Shown in pieces: positions 1-7,843 of a stretch of 64,000 nucleotides of DNA. Under the pieces are notes generated by a model, which saw only the letters and a list, made by a program, of their open reading frames with translations, was not told the origin of the DNA and did not search any database. The stretch is from Clostridiales bacterium (GTDB lineage Bacteria; Bacillota; Clostridia; Saccharofermentanales; Saccharofermentanaceae), in NCBI GenBank assembly GCA_017551865.1, contig JAFZKB010000030.1, positions 305,858-369,857 on the forward strand. The letters run 5' to 3'. Numbering within the stretch: the first letter of the stretch is position 1; each line of letters begins with the position of its first letter. Position numbers and translations under genes: made by a program.

Positions 1-84
1 GTCCGCCTGTGCTAAAAGCTGCGGATCCAGGCTGATCGACGAGTCATATAACGCAGAAACAAAACCGGAGTCGTCGGCCACCAT
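1..84 (-). CDS. Unidentified protein, N-terminal fragment
   Basis: A reading frame starts at an ATG whose first base is 84, runs off the left edge, and encodes 28 residues beginning MVADDSGFVS. A GGGGAGAAAG sequence lies just upstream at a usable ribosome-site distance, and it lies on the same strand 36 bases after the rsmI stop, so it may be co-transcribed with rsmI. Nothing in the 28 residues identifies a family. The start could be wrong because only one plausible ATG with a Shine-Dalgarno is visible. Confidence 0.45.
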   Translation of the reverse strand, partial: MVADDSGFVSALYDSSISLDPQLLAQAD

Positions 85-120
85 CTTCTATACTTTCTCC
101 CCTACACAAAAGTGTTTATG

Positions 121-951
121 TTATTTTAACATTTCCAGCACCTCAGAGTATAGTGCCTTTTTGCTTTCTCCCCATTCCAAAGCAAGAGTTTTTGCGATTT
201 CTTTGGTAGACATTCCCTCATTTTCTAAATTTATTATGCGATTTTTGCGTTCTTCCTCCGTCAGGACCGGCTTTTCTTTTTCGGTCGGAGCGCCTTCAAG
301 CACGAGAACGAATTCGCCCTTCGGAGGAACCTTAGTAAAGTGATCGATCACTTCGGAAAGCGTTCCTCTGACTACTTCTTCGTATCTTTTCGTAAGTTCC
401 CGGCAGGCGGAGATCCGACGTCCGGAAAGGCCCGCTTCAGAAAGATCGGAAAGCGTACGGAGAAGCCGGTGCGGCGCCTCGTAGAGGATCGTCGTTGCTG
501 TCATCATAGATACCACCTGCAATCTTTCTTTCCGCTCTTTGGTCTCCACAGGCAAAAAACCCTCGAAGAAATAATGGTGTGTATCCATGCCGGAAAGCAC
601 CAGCGCCGTGATCCCGGCAACCGGTCCCGGCACCGCTGTCACGTCGATTCCCTCTTCGATACAAAGACGGACGAGGTCTTCGCCCGGATCGGAGATACTG
701 GGCATGCCGGCATCAGAAACAAGTGCGACGGAAAGACCTTCCTTCATGCGCGAAATAAGTTTGCTTCCCGAAGAAGCCTTGTTATGCTCGTGGTAACTCA
801 CAAGTTTAGCGGAGATATCAAAATGCGAAAGCAGAAGTCCCGTGCGCCTTGTGTCTTCACAGGCCACGATATCCACGCTCTTTAGAACCTCGATCGCGCG
901 GGGCGAGAGATCCTGCATATTTCCGATCGGCGTTCCCACTAAATACAGCAT
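121..951 (-). CDS. rsmI: 16S rRNA (cytidine(1402)-2'-O)-methyltransferase RsmI
   Basis: The enzyme 2'-O-methylates C1402 of 16S rRNA in the decoding centre, using S-adenosylmethionine. The 276-residue length is normal for the family. Seen in the protein: the N-terminal GTPIGNMQDLSPRA (residues 6-19), CEDTRRTG (31-38), the SDAGMPSISDPG glycine-rich loop (79-90), VPGP (107-110) and GFLP (131-134), all hallmarks of the tetrapyrrole-methylase-fold RsmI/YraL family. It starts 3 bases after the stop of the upstream trmN6-like gene, so the two are surely one transcript. In Bacillus subtilis the same pair (yabB, yabC) lies in the same order, with yazA (GIY-YIG) between them; that small gene is absent here. 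Confidence 0.96.
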   Translation of the reverse strand: MLYLVGTPIGNMQDLSPRAIEVLKSVDIVACEDTRRTGLLLSHFDISAKLVSYHEHNKASSGSKLISRMKEGLSVALVSDAGMPSISDPGEDLVRLCIEEGIDVTAVPGPVAGITALVLSGMDTHHYFFEGFLPVETKERKERLQVVSMMTATTILYEAPHRLLRTLSDLSEAGLSGRRISACRELTKRYEEVVRGTLSEVIDHFTKVPPKGEFVLVLEGAPTEKEKPVLTEEERKNRIINLENEGMSTKEIAKTLALEWGESKKALYSEVLEMLK

Positions 952-954
952 ATC

Positions 955-1734
955 CTAGTCTTCCTTGTTATAGATCTTCTTAAGTGCCGGAGTATACTCC
1001 CCGCTTTCGTCCCGGAGGATCAGAGGGGCTGTGATCACCGTGCCCGACATCTTCCCGCCTTTTTTGGCGGAAAGCAGGAAAAGCGTCGCATCCTTTCCGG
1101 CATAGGGATGGACGAAAGTGATCTTTTTCGGAATGATATTTTGTTTCATGCATTCTTTCATAACAGAGGACAATGTCGTTGCCCGGTCCACGAGGAAAAG
1201 ATCCCCGCGCGAAGTGAGCATTTTCCGGGCACAGGACAGAAAATCCGAGATATCCCCGTGCATGGAAAACCTCGCTTCCAGAAGCGCCGTGCTTTTTTTA
1301 TCCTCCGAAGTTACGGGACCGTCTTTCGGATCCCGGAAAGGCGGGTTCATGAAGACCGCATCATAGGAGTTTCCTGAAACTTCCGCGGTCGGAAGATCCC
1401 GAAGGTCACAGGAGAAGCCCCTTACCCGGTCGGAAAGGTCATTGAGCAAGATATTTCTTTCAAAGATACGGGCGGCTTCTTCCTGCCGCTCGACCCCGTC
1501 TATCTTAAGATCCTTCCTTCTTGCAGAAAGAAGGATCGAAGCCGCACCGCAGTTGGTGCCCAGCTCTAAAACGCGGATCGGCGATCCCTGACGCAGGCGG
1601 AGGTTTTCGGAGACGAACCACGAAAGAAGCACGGTGTCCTCGCCGAAGCGGAATCCGTCCCGGCTCTGGATCAGACGGAAGCCATCTCTTTCCAGGTCTT
1701 CCAGTGTCTCTTTATTGGGGTCGAATACTTCCAA
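955..1734 (-). CDS. trmN6: tRNA1(Val) (adenine(37)-N6)-methyltransferase-like protein (YabB/TrmN6)
   Basis: This is a 259-residue class I S-adenosylmethionine methyltransferase. The SAM loop LELGTNCGA is at residues 56-64 and the NPPF catalytic motif of N6-adenine methyltransferases at 130-133, preceded by FGEDTVLLSWF (30-40), which is typical of the YfiC/YabB group. The known family member methylates A37 of tRNA. The neighbourhood (rsmI downstream, ricT/holB/tmk upstream) is the same as around B. subtilis yabB, which supports the assignment more than the motif alone. It could still modify a different tRNA or RNA adenine. A hairpin with a U-tract lies 18 bases upstream of the start, so expression may depend on read-through or on an unrecognised promoter. 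Confidence 0.85.
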   Translation of the reverse strand: MEVFDPNKETLEDLERDGFRLIQSRDGFRFGEDTVLLSWFVSENLRLRQGSPIRVLELGTNCGAASILLSARRKDLKIDGVERQEEAARIFERNILLNDLSDRVRGFSCDLRDLPTAEVSGNSYDAVFMNPPFRDPKDGPVTSEDKKSTALLEARFSMHGDISDFLSCARKMLTSRGDLFLVDRATTLSSVMKECMKQNIIPKKITFVHPYAGKDATLFLLSAKKGGKMSGTVITAPLILRDESGEYTPALKKIYNKED

Positions 1735-1751
1735 AAACCATTCTCCTTATC

Positions 1752-1790
1752 ACGAAAAAGAGATCTGCTCCCCTATAAGGGGACCAGATC
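1752..1790 (-). terminator. Rho-independent terminator after the ferredoxin gene
   Basis: GATCTG (1762-1767) pairs with CAGATC (1785-1790), and inside it TCCCC pairs with GGGGA around a TATAA loop. Read on the minus strand the hairpin is followed by TCTTTTTC. It sits between the ferredoxin stop and the trmN6-like start, so it may act as an attenuator between the two units. Confidence 0.7.
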
Positions 1791-1817
1791 CCTCATCTTA
1801 CTTCTTATCTTGCACGA

Positions 1818-1988
1818 TCAGCCCTGAGAAATCGCGCCAGCCGGACAAGCCGCCTCGCAAGAACCACACTCAAGACAGAGATCCGGGTTGATCTCGTACT
1901 TACCATCGCCCTGAGCGATAGCGCCTACCGGGCACTCGCCCTCACAGGAACCGCAAGACAGACATGCATCAGAAATTACATATGCCAT
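1818..1988 (-). CDS. 2x[4Fe-4S] ferredoxin
   Basis: A 56-residue clostridial-type ferredoxin that carries low-potential electrons in the cytoplasm. It has two CxxCxxCxxxCP motifs, CLSCGSCEGECP and CLECGSCEAACP, each supplying ligands for one [4Fe-4S] cluster. The frame is open further upstream, but the start chosen here (MAYVISDACL) has a strong AAGGAGG 8-9 bases before it and gives the normal length. A promoter lies directly upstream (TTTACA, 17 bp, TTTAAT) and a terminator follows, so it can be a single-gene unit even though ricT reads into it. Its place between ricT and the trmN6-like gene corresponds to the position of yabA in Bacillus. Confidence 0.93.
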   Translation of the reverse strand: MAYVISDACLSCGSCEGECPVGAIAQGDGKYEINPDLCLECGSCEAACPAGAISQG

Positions 1989-2021
1989 ATTGTCATCCTC
2001 CTTATTCTGGTCTATGACTTC

Positions 2022-2050
2022 ATTAAACACTATTTTTTTCTTTTTGTAAA
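2022..2050 (-). promoter_or_regulatory. Candidate promoter of the ferredoxin gene
   Basis: On the minus strand TTTACA (2045-2050) and TTTAAT (2022-2027) are separated by exactly 17 bases. Five of six bases match consensus at each element. The predicted start leaves a leader of about 25 bases carrying AAGGAGG. Confidence 0.5.
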
Positions 2051-2071
2051 TTGAACAATTTGTAAAAAAAA

Positions 2072-2947
2072 TCATTCCTCCGGCTTTTCGGGCTGGGGCT
2101 TCTTCTTCGGGCAGTCCGCTTTGCACTGCGGTTGCGGAGGATTCACCAGAGAAACATCGACGGCGTCGTAGATCTGCATCTCCGTCTCCTCATCCTTTTC
2201 GAAGCGCACCGTGACCTTTTCCTTCAGAAGATCGGAATAGATAACGACACCGATACCATCCGGAGTTTTGACTTTTTTACCAACCTTCGGCACACGGCGG
2301 TTCGCATCTTCATAGGCCGCCTGCTCATAGGAAAGGCAGCACATCAGTCTTCCGCAGGTACCGGTAAGCTTGGTCGGGTTCATGGAAAGGCCCTGGTCCT
2401 TTGCCATACGGATCGTCACCGGCAGGAACTGGTCAAGATACGAGCAGCAGCAGAGCTCTCTTCCGCAGATGCCCAGGCCGCCGACCATCTTCGCCTGCTC
2501 ACGGGAGCCGATCTGGCGAAGCTCGATACGTGTCCGAAAGCACGATGTCAGATCCTTGACGAGTTCTCTAAAGTCCACGCGCTTGTCGGCGGTAAAGTAG
2601 AAGGTCAGTTTCCTTCCGTCAAAAGAATAGACCGCCTCGACGAGAGTCATGGGAAGTTCTCTTTTCTCGATGAGCTCCAGGCACTTATAGAATGCGCCCT
2701 GCTCTCTTTCCTTCTTTTCCCGGTAATGCTCCATCTCTTTTTCGTTGGCATACCGGAGGACCGGAAGGACGGTCTCATCCACTTTTTCGTCCGGAAGGTC
2801 GAAAGGCTCATCCACGACGAATGCAATATCCTGCCCCAGTGCGGTATTGACCATTACGGCGTCTCCGACCTTGAGCTTTAAGTCATTGGCGAGGAAACGG
2901 TAAGGCTTACCTGCATCGTGGAAACGCAGATTTACAACTTTAGCCAT
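2072..2947 (-). CDS. ricT: PSP1-domain protein RicT (YaaT)
   Basis: A 291-residue member of the PSP1/YaaT family. In Bacillus, YaaT (RicT) forms the Y complex with RicA and RicF, carries iron-sulfur clusters and directs RNase Y processing of mRNAs. The C-terminal half contains the family's cysteine-rich signature: Cys161, Cys166-168 (GICGRELCCC) and Cys198, Cys203-204 (CGRLMCC), the candidate cluster ligands. The last ~25 residues are Pro/Lys/Glu-rich. The gene overlaps the holB stop by 8 bases. No ricA or ricF homologue lies in this window. A ferredoxin gene follows, which is suggestive for an Fe-S protein, but a functional link is inference. Confidence 0.92.
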   Translation of the reverse strand: MAKVVNLRFHDAGKPYRFLANDLKLKVGDAVMVNTALGQDIAFVVDEPFDLPDEKVDETVLPVLRYANEKEMEHYREKKEREQGAFYKCLELIEKRELPMTLVEAVYSFDGRKLTFYFTADKRVDFRELVKDLTSCFRTRIELRQIGSREQAKMVGGLGICGRELCCCSYLDQFLPVTIRMAKDQGLSMNPTKLTGTCGRLMCCLSYEQAAYEDANRRVPKVGKKVKTPDGIGVVIYSDLLKEKVTVRFEKDEETEMQIYDAVDVSLVNPPQPQCKADCPKKKPQPEKPEE

Positions 2948-3950
2948 CTGTACACTCCTTTTTCAGTGCCAGAAGCATCCGGCACACGATCATTTCATAA
3001 TTTCCGTTGGCCTTTTCGGCCCGCGAAGCAACCGTCAGGACAGAGCTCATTTTGCCGATCCTGGCGGGATTTATCTTATAGCGCTTGATCACATTGACCA
3101 TCTTATCTTTTTTCACTTTATCATGCAAGCGATCCGAATCGGGAGAAAGCGAGAGGACGGCCATCTCACCGAGGACCATATCCATGAGCATCAAAACGTC
3201 CTGGAAGTGCTCTTTTTCCTCATCGAAAAAAGAATAGACATCGGTAAGAAGCTCGGTCTTACTGATCTCCGGCAGACGAAGAAGGAAGTCCGTGACCTCC
3301 TCGTAGTCGTTGACGAGCCAGTCCGTCTGGGAAAGGCCCATGGCCGATCCAATCACGCCTCCGGAGAAATGCGCGAAAAGCTCCGCCTCTTCCGGAAGGA
3401 TATCCGGGTCATTCTTCTTCAGTACTTCCACGACTTCTTTTTCTGTATTCGGAAGGAGCCGCACCGACACGGTTCGGGAAAGGATCGTCGGCAGAAGTTT
3501 GGATTCATCGCTGACCGTCAGGATAAAGACGACATGTTTCGGAGGTTCCTCGAGGGTCTTAAGAAGCGCATTCTGCCCTTCTTCCGCAAGGGCGTCCGCA
3601 TCGATCAGATAGACTTTCCTGGAGGCGATCTGCGACATGATGCCGACATCTCCGAGGATCTTGCTTCGGACATCGGCGACCTTGATATTCTTCTCCCCGG
3701 AAGGAAGAAGGAGTTCTTTATAGTCCGGGTGGGTATGCTCGCGCATATAGATGCAGTTGGGGCAGGTCCCGCATCCGCCATTTTCTGTCGGATGGCTACA
3801 TAAAAGACCCTTGGCGAATTCTCTTCCCAGAGTCTTTTTCCCGATGCCCTGCGGGCCCACCAATAAAAAAGCGTGCCCCGGCTCGCCGACTAGCGGTACT
3901 CCGAGGCGCTGTTTTGCTTCATTTTGTCCGACCAGTTCAGAAAAACTCAT
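2940..3950 (-). CDS. holB: DNA polymerase III subunit delta'
   Basis: The 336-residue clamp-loader subunit delta', an AAA+ protein that helps load the sliding clamp during replication. Seen: the Walker-A-like GPQGIGKKT (32-40), the zinc module Cys51, Cys60, Cys63, Cys66, a conserved EEGQNALLKTLEEPP stretch and ILSRTVSVRL after it. The length fits the family. It starts 3 bases after the darA-like stop and overlaps ricT, so tmk-darA-holB-ricT are translationally coupled. In Bacillus yaaR lies between darA and holB; it is missing here. Confidence 0.95.
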   Translation of the reverse strand: MSFSELVGQNEAKQRLGVPLVGEPGHAFLLVGPQGIGKKTLGREFAKGLLCSHPTENGGCGTCPNCIYMREHTHPDYKELLLPSGEKNIKVADVRSKILGDVGIMSQIASRKVYLIDADALAEEGQNALLKTLEEPPKHVVFILTVSDESKLLPTILSRTVSVRLLPNTEKEVVEVLKKNDPDILPEEAELFAHFSGGVIGSAMGLSQTDWLVNDYEEVTDFLLRLPEISKTELLTDVYSFFDEEKEHFQDVLMLMDMVLGEMAVLSLSPDSDRLHDKVKKDKMVNVIKRYKINPARIGKMSSVLTVASRAEKANGNYEMIVCRMLLALKKECTDG

Positions 3951-3953
3951 AGA

Positions 3954-4283
3954 TCACATCTTCTCGAACTGTTCTACATTGACGACGAAGACCGTCGCAC
4001 CGCCCACCGTCACATCGACCGGGTACGGTACATAGGAACCGCCCATCGCAGACGGGGTCAGGTTCGTATTGATCGCCGACTGGCGGGAAGAGGAATACTT
4101 GCGGATCAGATCCAGTACTTCCTGGAGCTTTTCGGTATCGACAACGATCATCAATGTGGTATTACCGGAACGGAGAAATCCGCCGGAAGAATTCAGTTTC
4201 GTCACACGGAAACCGGCTTTGTTCAATTCGGCCATCAGGCGGGGCGTATCCTCATCATGTACGATTGCAAATACAAGTTTCAT
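3954..4283 (-). CDS. darA: Cyclic-di-AMP receptor, PII-like (DarA/PstA)
   Basis: A 109-residue PII-like protein of the DUF970 family whose characterised members (DarA/PstA) bind c-di-AMP as trimers. Seen: MKLVFAIVHDED at the start, the central TKLNSSGGFLRSGNTTLMI block in which the G-F-L-R-x-G-N-T nucleotide-binding signature is intact, and the ending VGGATVFVV typical of the family. The start overlaps the tmk stop by 4 bases (ATGA), so it is translationally coupled to tmk. The partner regulated by this receptor is not known in general and is not revealed by the neighbours. Confidence 0.93.
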   Translation of the reverse strand: MKLVFAIVHDEDTPRLMAELNKAGFRVTKLNSSGGFLRSGNTTLMIVVDTEKLQEVLDLIRKYSSSRQSAINTNLTPSAMGGSYVPYPVDVTVGGATVFVVNVEQFEKM

Positions 4284-4903
4284 TTTTCTAATACCTCCCA
4301 GACAGCTTTTCTGATCTGTTTATAGATCAGCTCGGGTGCATCGTTTGCCGAAATGACCCGGATGCGGGGTTCGTTTTCACTTAATTTCAGGTAGCCCTCG
4401 CGGACTTTCCTCATAAAGGCCAGGCCCTCGGCTTCCAGACGGTCCTCTTCGTCAGAACGGCCATGGCGCCTTCTGTAGGCGGTCTGCTCATCCAGATCCA
4501 GAAGGAACGTGATATCGGGGGAAAGCCCTCCGGTGCTCCACTGGTTCAGATGATCCACCGGATCTTTTCCGAGACCTCTGGCAAAGCCCTGATAGGCGAC
4601 CGTGGAATCGAAGAACCGGTCACAGATGACCACATTCCCTTCCTTTAATGCCGGAAGTATCTTCTCTTCAACGATCTGGGCACGTGCAGCTTCGTAAAGA
4701 AGAAGCTCCGTGCGGCTGTGCATACAGCTGTTGGCCTTGTCCAGAAGGATCGTACGGATCTTCTCGCCGATCTTAGTTCCACCGGGTTCACGGATCAGGA
4801 TATACGGGATCCCGGCATCTTTAAGGTCGGAAGAAAGCATCTCGATCTGCGTGGTCTTGCCGCAACCATCTATACCTTCGAAGGTAACAAACAAACCACT
4901 CAT
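4280..4903 (-). CDS. tmk: Thymidylate kinase
   Basis: Thymidylate kinase phosphorylates dTMP to dTDP for DNA synthesis. Seen: the P-loop FEGIDGCGKT (residues 8-17), DRFFDSTVAYQG of the dTMP site, and a LID region RRRHGRSDEEDRLE. I chose the ATG at 4903 (MSGLFVTFEG) because GGAGG lies 11 bases before it; the ATG at 4912 would leave only 2 bases to the same ribosome site. It is 207 residues long, the family norm. It lies 46 bases after the disordered-protein gene and overlaps darA. Confidence 0.96.
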   Translation of the reverse strand: MSGLFVTFEGIDGCGKTTQIEMLSSDLKDAGIPYILIREPGGTKIGEKIRTILLDKANSCMHSRTELLLYEAARAQIVEEKILPALKEGNVVICDRFFDSTVAYQGFARGLGKDPVDHLNQWSTGGLSPDITFLLDLDEQTAYRRRHGRSDEEDRLEAEGLAFMRKVREGYLKLSENEPRIRVISANDAPELIYKQIRKAVWEVLEK

Positions 4904-4949
4904 GCTCTTCATGCCCTCCCTGCCTCTATGGTCTTATTATATAACATAA

Positions 4950-5414
4950 TCAGTCTAACTTCACCGAATGGATGCTGGCAATTTCCAGCCAGATATCCTT
5001 CTCGATACGCTCGTTATCCTTCTTGATATCCTCGAGAGTCTCCTCTGCAGGACGGCGGCGTCCCCAGTTCTTCTTCTCTCTGTGCTCGGAATTGTTTCTG
5101 TCGTAATTCTTCTTTTCCGAACGGAACTCTCTCTTCTCGGAACCGCCCTTTTCATTTCTCTCTCTGCCGTCGCGCTTTTCGTCTCTTTCACGATTGTCGG
5201 AGCGGCGCTCACGACCGGAATTTCCTTCGTTTCCGGAGCGGTTATTACGGTTATAGTTACCGCCATTTCGGTTCCCGCCGTTTCCACCATTTCCACCGGA
5301 TTTTCCGGATCTTCTTCTTCTGTTGCGGTTACTGTTGTTCCGCGGCGGCTGAGAACCATTGGCCGGAGCGGCCGCTGGCGCATGATTGACCTGATTTTTC
5401 TCCTGTTCGCTCAT
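4950..5414 (-). CDS. Low-complexity Arg/Asn/Gly-rich protein with conserved-looking C-terminal helix
   Basis: I do not recognise this 154-residue protein. About residues 1-115 are low complexity: RNRRRR, repeated GGN and RN units, then mixed-charge Arg/Glu/Lys blocks, predicted disordered and strongly basic, like RNA-binding tails. The last ~35 residues (EETLEDIKKDNERIEKDIW, then LEIASIHSVKLD) look like one amphipathic helix plus a short strand and are probably the functional part. A strong ribosome site (CGGAGG) and a promoter (TTGAAT, 16 bp, TATAAT) precede it. It is the first gene of the tmk-darA-holB-ricT operon. An RNA- or nucleoid-associated role is inference from composition only. Confidence 0.75.
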   Translation of the reverse strand: MSEQEKNQVNHAPAAAPANGSQPPRNNSNRNRRRRSGKSGGNGGNGGNRNGGNYNRNNRSGNEGNSGRERRSDNRERDEKRDGRERNEKGGSEKREFRSEKKNYDRNNSEHREKKNWGRRRPAEETLEDIKKDNERIEKDIWLEIASIHSVKLD

Positions 5415-5451
5415 TTACTACCTCCGTAATTTTACGAAACTAAACATCTCT

Positions 5452-5479
5452 ATTATATCGGTTTTCCTATTTCATTCAA
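5452..5479 (-). promoter_or_regulatory. Candidate promoter of the tmk operon
   Basis: On the minus strand TTGAAT (5474-5479) and a perfect TATAAT (5452-5457) are separated by 16 bases. The -35 element overlaps the folK stop codon, so the tmk block can be transcribed independently of the folate operon. Confidence 0.65.
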
Positions 5480-5948
5480 CCTTCCCCGAAGGAAGCTCCC
5501 CGTAGTAACGGACGTCCTGCTGCCATTTTTCGGGGATCTCCGTCTCTCCCTTCAGGAAAAGAAGCGGTACCTGCACGAAACCTCTTTCTTCCATTCTCGG
5601 GTGCGGGATCGTAAGGCGCTCCGTATCCATTGTGATCTCCCCATAGGTCAGGATATCCAGGTCGATCGTACGCGGACCCCATCGGATGATCCTTTTTCTG
5701 TGGAGTTTCTCCTCGATCCGGTTGCAGAAAGAAAGAAGCTTCAATGGCGGAAGATCCGTCTTCACCAGTACGCATATATTAAGAAAATCCGCCTGATCCT
5801 TATATCCGACCGGAGTCGTTTCAAATACCGGAGAGACCTTTACTACCGCCGTTTTTTCTTCCGGGCAGTCCAGGAGCTCGACGGCGCGGGAAAGATTTTC
5901 GAGCCGGTCGCCCATATTGCTTCCTAAGGAAAGATAGGCCTCCGTCAT
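5472..5948 (-). CDS. folK: 2-amino-4-hydroxy-6-hydroxymethyldihydropteridine pyrophosphokinase
   Basis: HPPK transfers pyrophosphate from ATP to 6-hydroxymethyl-dihydropterin, the substrate of FolP. The protein is 158 residues, with LSLGSNMGDR (6-15) at the N-terminus, VYFETTPVGY-like substrate loop (VFETTPVGYKDQ) and the catalytic RWGPRTIDLDIL signature. The start overlaps the folB stop by 4 bases (ATGA). It is the last gene of the folE-folP-folB-folK operon. Confidence 0.96.
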   Translation of the reverse strand: MTEAYLSLGSNMGDRLENLSRAVELLDCPEEKTAVVKVSPVFETTPVGYKDQADFLNICVLVKTDLPPLKLLSFCNRIEEKLHRKRIIRWGPRTIDLDILTYGEITMDTERLTIPHPRMEERGFVQVPLLFLKGETEIPEKWQQDVRYYGELPSGKVE

Positions 5949-6325
5949 AGTTCGGACTCCATTTCCGACCGTGTCCTCTTGATGATAACGCCCATATAGT
6001 CAAAGTTCCCGTCGATCGGGGCTTTCGGCTTCTGGATCTCGCACGTGATCTTTTCGACCATGGAAAAAGCGCGGAAGATGGAGACGATAATGTTTTCCGC
6101 CATGTACTCGATAAGATTGCAGGAGACGTTCTCCACGTACTCACGAACCATTCCGAATACGGCGCCGTAGTCGACGGTATCTTCGAGCGCATCGGTACGG
6201 CAGCCCGGGATGTCCTCCATCTCAAGCGTTAAGGAGATCACAAAATCCTGGCCGTTTTCTTTTTCTTCGGAAAGGACGCCGGAACAGGAGCAAAAACGCA
6301 TATTCTTCATGACGATCTTATCCAT
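5945..6325 (-). CDS. folB: Dihydroneopterin aldolase
   Basis: FolB cleaves 7,8-dihydroneopterin to hydroxymethyl-dihydropterin and glycolaldehyde. The 126-residue form beginning MDKIVMKNMRF is preferred: GGAGG is 9 bases upstream, and further upstream the frame overlaps folP. Seen: the DYGAVFGMVREYVE helix and YMAENIIVSIF, which correspond to the conserved tyrosine/lysine region of DHNA. It overlaps folP by 8 bases and folK by 4, so the three are coupled. Confidence 0.93.
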   Translation of the reverse strand: MDKIVMKNMRFCSCSGVLSEEKENGQDFVISLTLEMEDIPGCRTDALEDTVDYGAVFGMVREYVENVSCNLIEYMAENIIVSIFRAFSMVEKITCEIQKPKAPIDGNFDYMGVIIKRTRSEMESEL

Positions 6326-7187
6326 CGCAAGTTCCCTCCATCGCATACTGCATCTTCAATGCCGTGACTGTCTCAAACACATTATGCACGCGGACGCAGG
6401 CCGCCTTCTGTCTCTGGCAGAACAGGGATACTGCCGCAGTTCCTGCATCTCTTTTATCTGCAGGCACACCCTCCAATATCTCTCCGATGAAGCGCTTTCT
6501 CGAAGGCCCGATCAGGAGCGGATAGCCCTCTTTCTGGATCCTCGGGATCGCACGCAGAAGTTCAATTGCTTCTTTGGTATCGGTACCGAATCCGATGCCC
6601 GGATCGTAGAGGATCCTCTCGGAAGGGATACCGGCCCGATCCGCCACGGCGGCACTTTTCTCGAAGAAAGAAAGGCAGTCATCTACGATATTTCCCTTTC
6701 TTTCGAAGATCTTCGGATCGGTATAGTTGGCCATGATGACCACACCTGCCTGATACTCAGAACAGACGTCAGCCATCTCTTTATCGTAGAGGAGCCCCCA
6801 CACATCGTTGATGATCGACGCGCCGAATTTCAGGGCTTCTCTTGCGGTCTTGCTCTTATAGGTATCAATGGATACGGGAACAGAAACGTTCTCCATAATG
6901 AGTTTTAATGCCGGGATCAGCCGCGAGAGTTCCTCGTCGGCCGAGATCTTCTCACTTCCGGGCCGCGTCGATTCTGCACCCACATCCAGGAGATCGGCGC
7001 CGTCCTCACAGAGCTCTCTGGCGCGGATCACCGCATGTTCCGGGGTATAGAATCTGCCACCGTCGGAAAAAGAATCCGGCGTGACATTTAATATGCCCAT
7101 GACGAGCATCTTTTCCCCATAGTTGAGAGTTAGGTCACGGCACTTCCATGAGGATACGGCCGCAGTACTTTCGTTTCTTTCCTCCAT
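6318..7187 (-). CDS. folP: Dihydropteroate synthase
   Basis: FolP condenses hydroxymethyl-dihydropterin pyrophosphate with p-aminobenzoate and is the sulfonamide target. Seen: GILNVTPDSFSDGGRF, the LLDVGAESTRPG loop, SIDTYKS and the C-terminal GPSRKRFIG. The ATG at 7187 (MEERNESTAA) is favoured over a GTG nine bases earlier because GGAAGG is 8 bases before the ATG. It is 289 residues. Position between folE and folB with short spacing shows a single operon. Confidence 0.96.
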   Translation of the reverse strand: MEERNESTAAVSSWKCRDLTLNYGEKMLVMGILNVTPDSFSDGGRFYTPEHAVIRARELCEDGADLLDVGAESTRPGSEKISADEELSRLIPALKLIMENVSVPVSIDTYKSKTAREALKFGASIINDVWGLLYDKEMADVCSEYQAGVVIMANYTDPKIFERKGNIVDDCLSFFEKSAAVADRAGIPSERILYDPGIGFGTDTKEAIELLRAIPRIQKEGYPLLIGPSRKRFIGEILEGVPADKRDAGTAAVSLFCQRQKAACVRVHNVFETVTALKMQYAMEGTCDG

Positions 7188-7205
7188 GAAGATCACCTTC
7201 CCGCC

Positions 7206-7829
7206 TTATAAGATATTTCTCGGACGGTTGATGAGTGCCAAGGCCTCGGAACGGGTCCTCGCATCAGAACGGCAGCCGCCGCGCATCGCTGAGGTGACGG
7301 TCTTGGAGCCGGGCTTACGGATGCCGCGCATGGTCATGCAGAGGTGCTCCGCCTCGATGACAACGCAGACCGACATGGCATCGACCGCATTCTGGATCGT
7401 ATCGGCGATCTCGGAAGTCAGGCGCTCCTGCAGCTGCGGCTTACGGGAAAGTGTATCCACGATACGGGCCACCTTCGAAAGCCCCAGGATCTTCCCGTTT
7501 CTCGGGACATATACCACGTGTGCCTTTCCATGAAACGGCAAAAGATGATGCTCACACATAGAGTAGAACGGGATGTCGCCGATGAGGATCATCTCATCGT
7601 TTCCGGTCTCGGTAAATGTCTTTATGTCTTTTCCGATATCTCTGTGAAGTCCGGAAAAGACCTCGCCGTACATTCTTGCGACACGGTTCGGGGTCTCCAG
7701 AAGTCCTTCACGGTCCGGGTCTTCCCCGACCGCGATCAGGATCTCTCTGACCGCATTCTCGATCCTCGGAAGGTCCATGCCCTTACGGCTCTCCTCCGGT
7801 ACCCGGAAATCGTCATCATACACACTCAT
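7206..7829 (-). CDS. folE: GTP cyclohydrolase I (type IA)
   Basis: FolE opens the imidazole ring of GTP to make dihydroneopterin triphosphate, the first step of folate synthesis. The protein has 207 residues. Zinc and catalytic motifs are visible: [18 protein letters not shown] and HLCMTMRG, supplying the conserved Cys-His-His and second Cys. The N-terminal helix ([19 protein letters not shown]) and [12 protein letters not shown] are typical. It lies 14 bases after the AraC-type regulator gene and 18 bases before folP, so the folate operon appears to be joined to the regulator gene. Confidence 0.97.
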   Translation of the reverse strand: MSVYDDDFRVPEESRKGMDLPRIENAVREILIAVGEDPDREGLLETPNRVARMYGEVFSGLHRDIGKDIKTFTETGNDEMILIGDIPFYSMCEHHLLPFHGKAHVVYVPRNGKILGLSKVARIVDTLSRKPQLQERLTSEIADTIQNAVDAMSVCVVIEAEHLCMTMRGIRKPGSKTVTSAMRGGCRSDARTRSEALALINRPRNIL

Positions 7830-7843
7830 GTTTCTTTTTCTCC

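Noticed and set aside
1989..2126. A longer ferredoxin reading frame
   Set aside because: It overlaps ricT, and the internal ATG at 1988 has AAGGAGG and gives the normal 56-residue ferredoxin.
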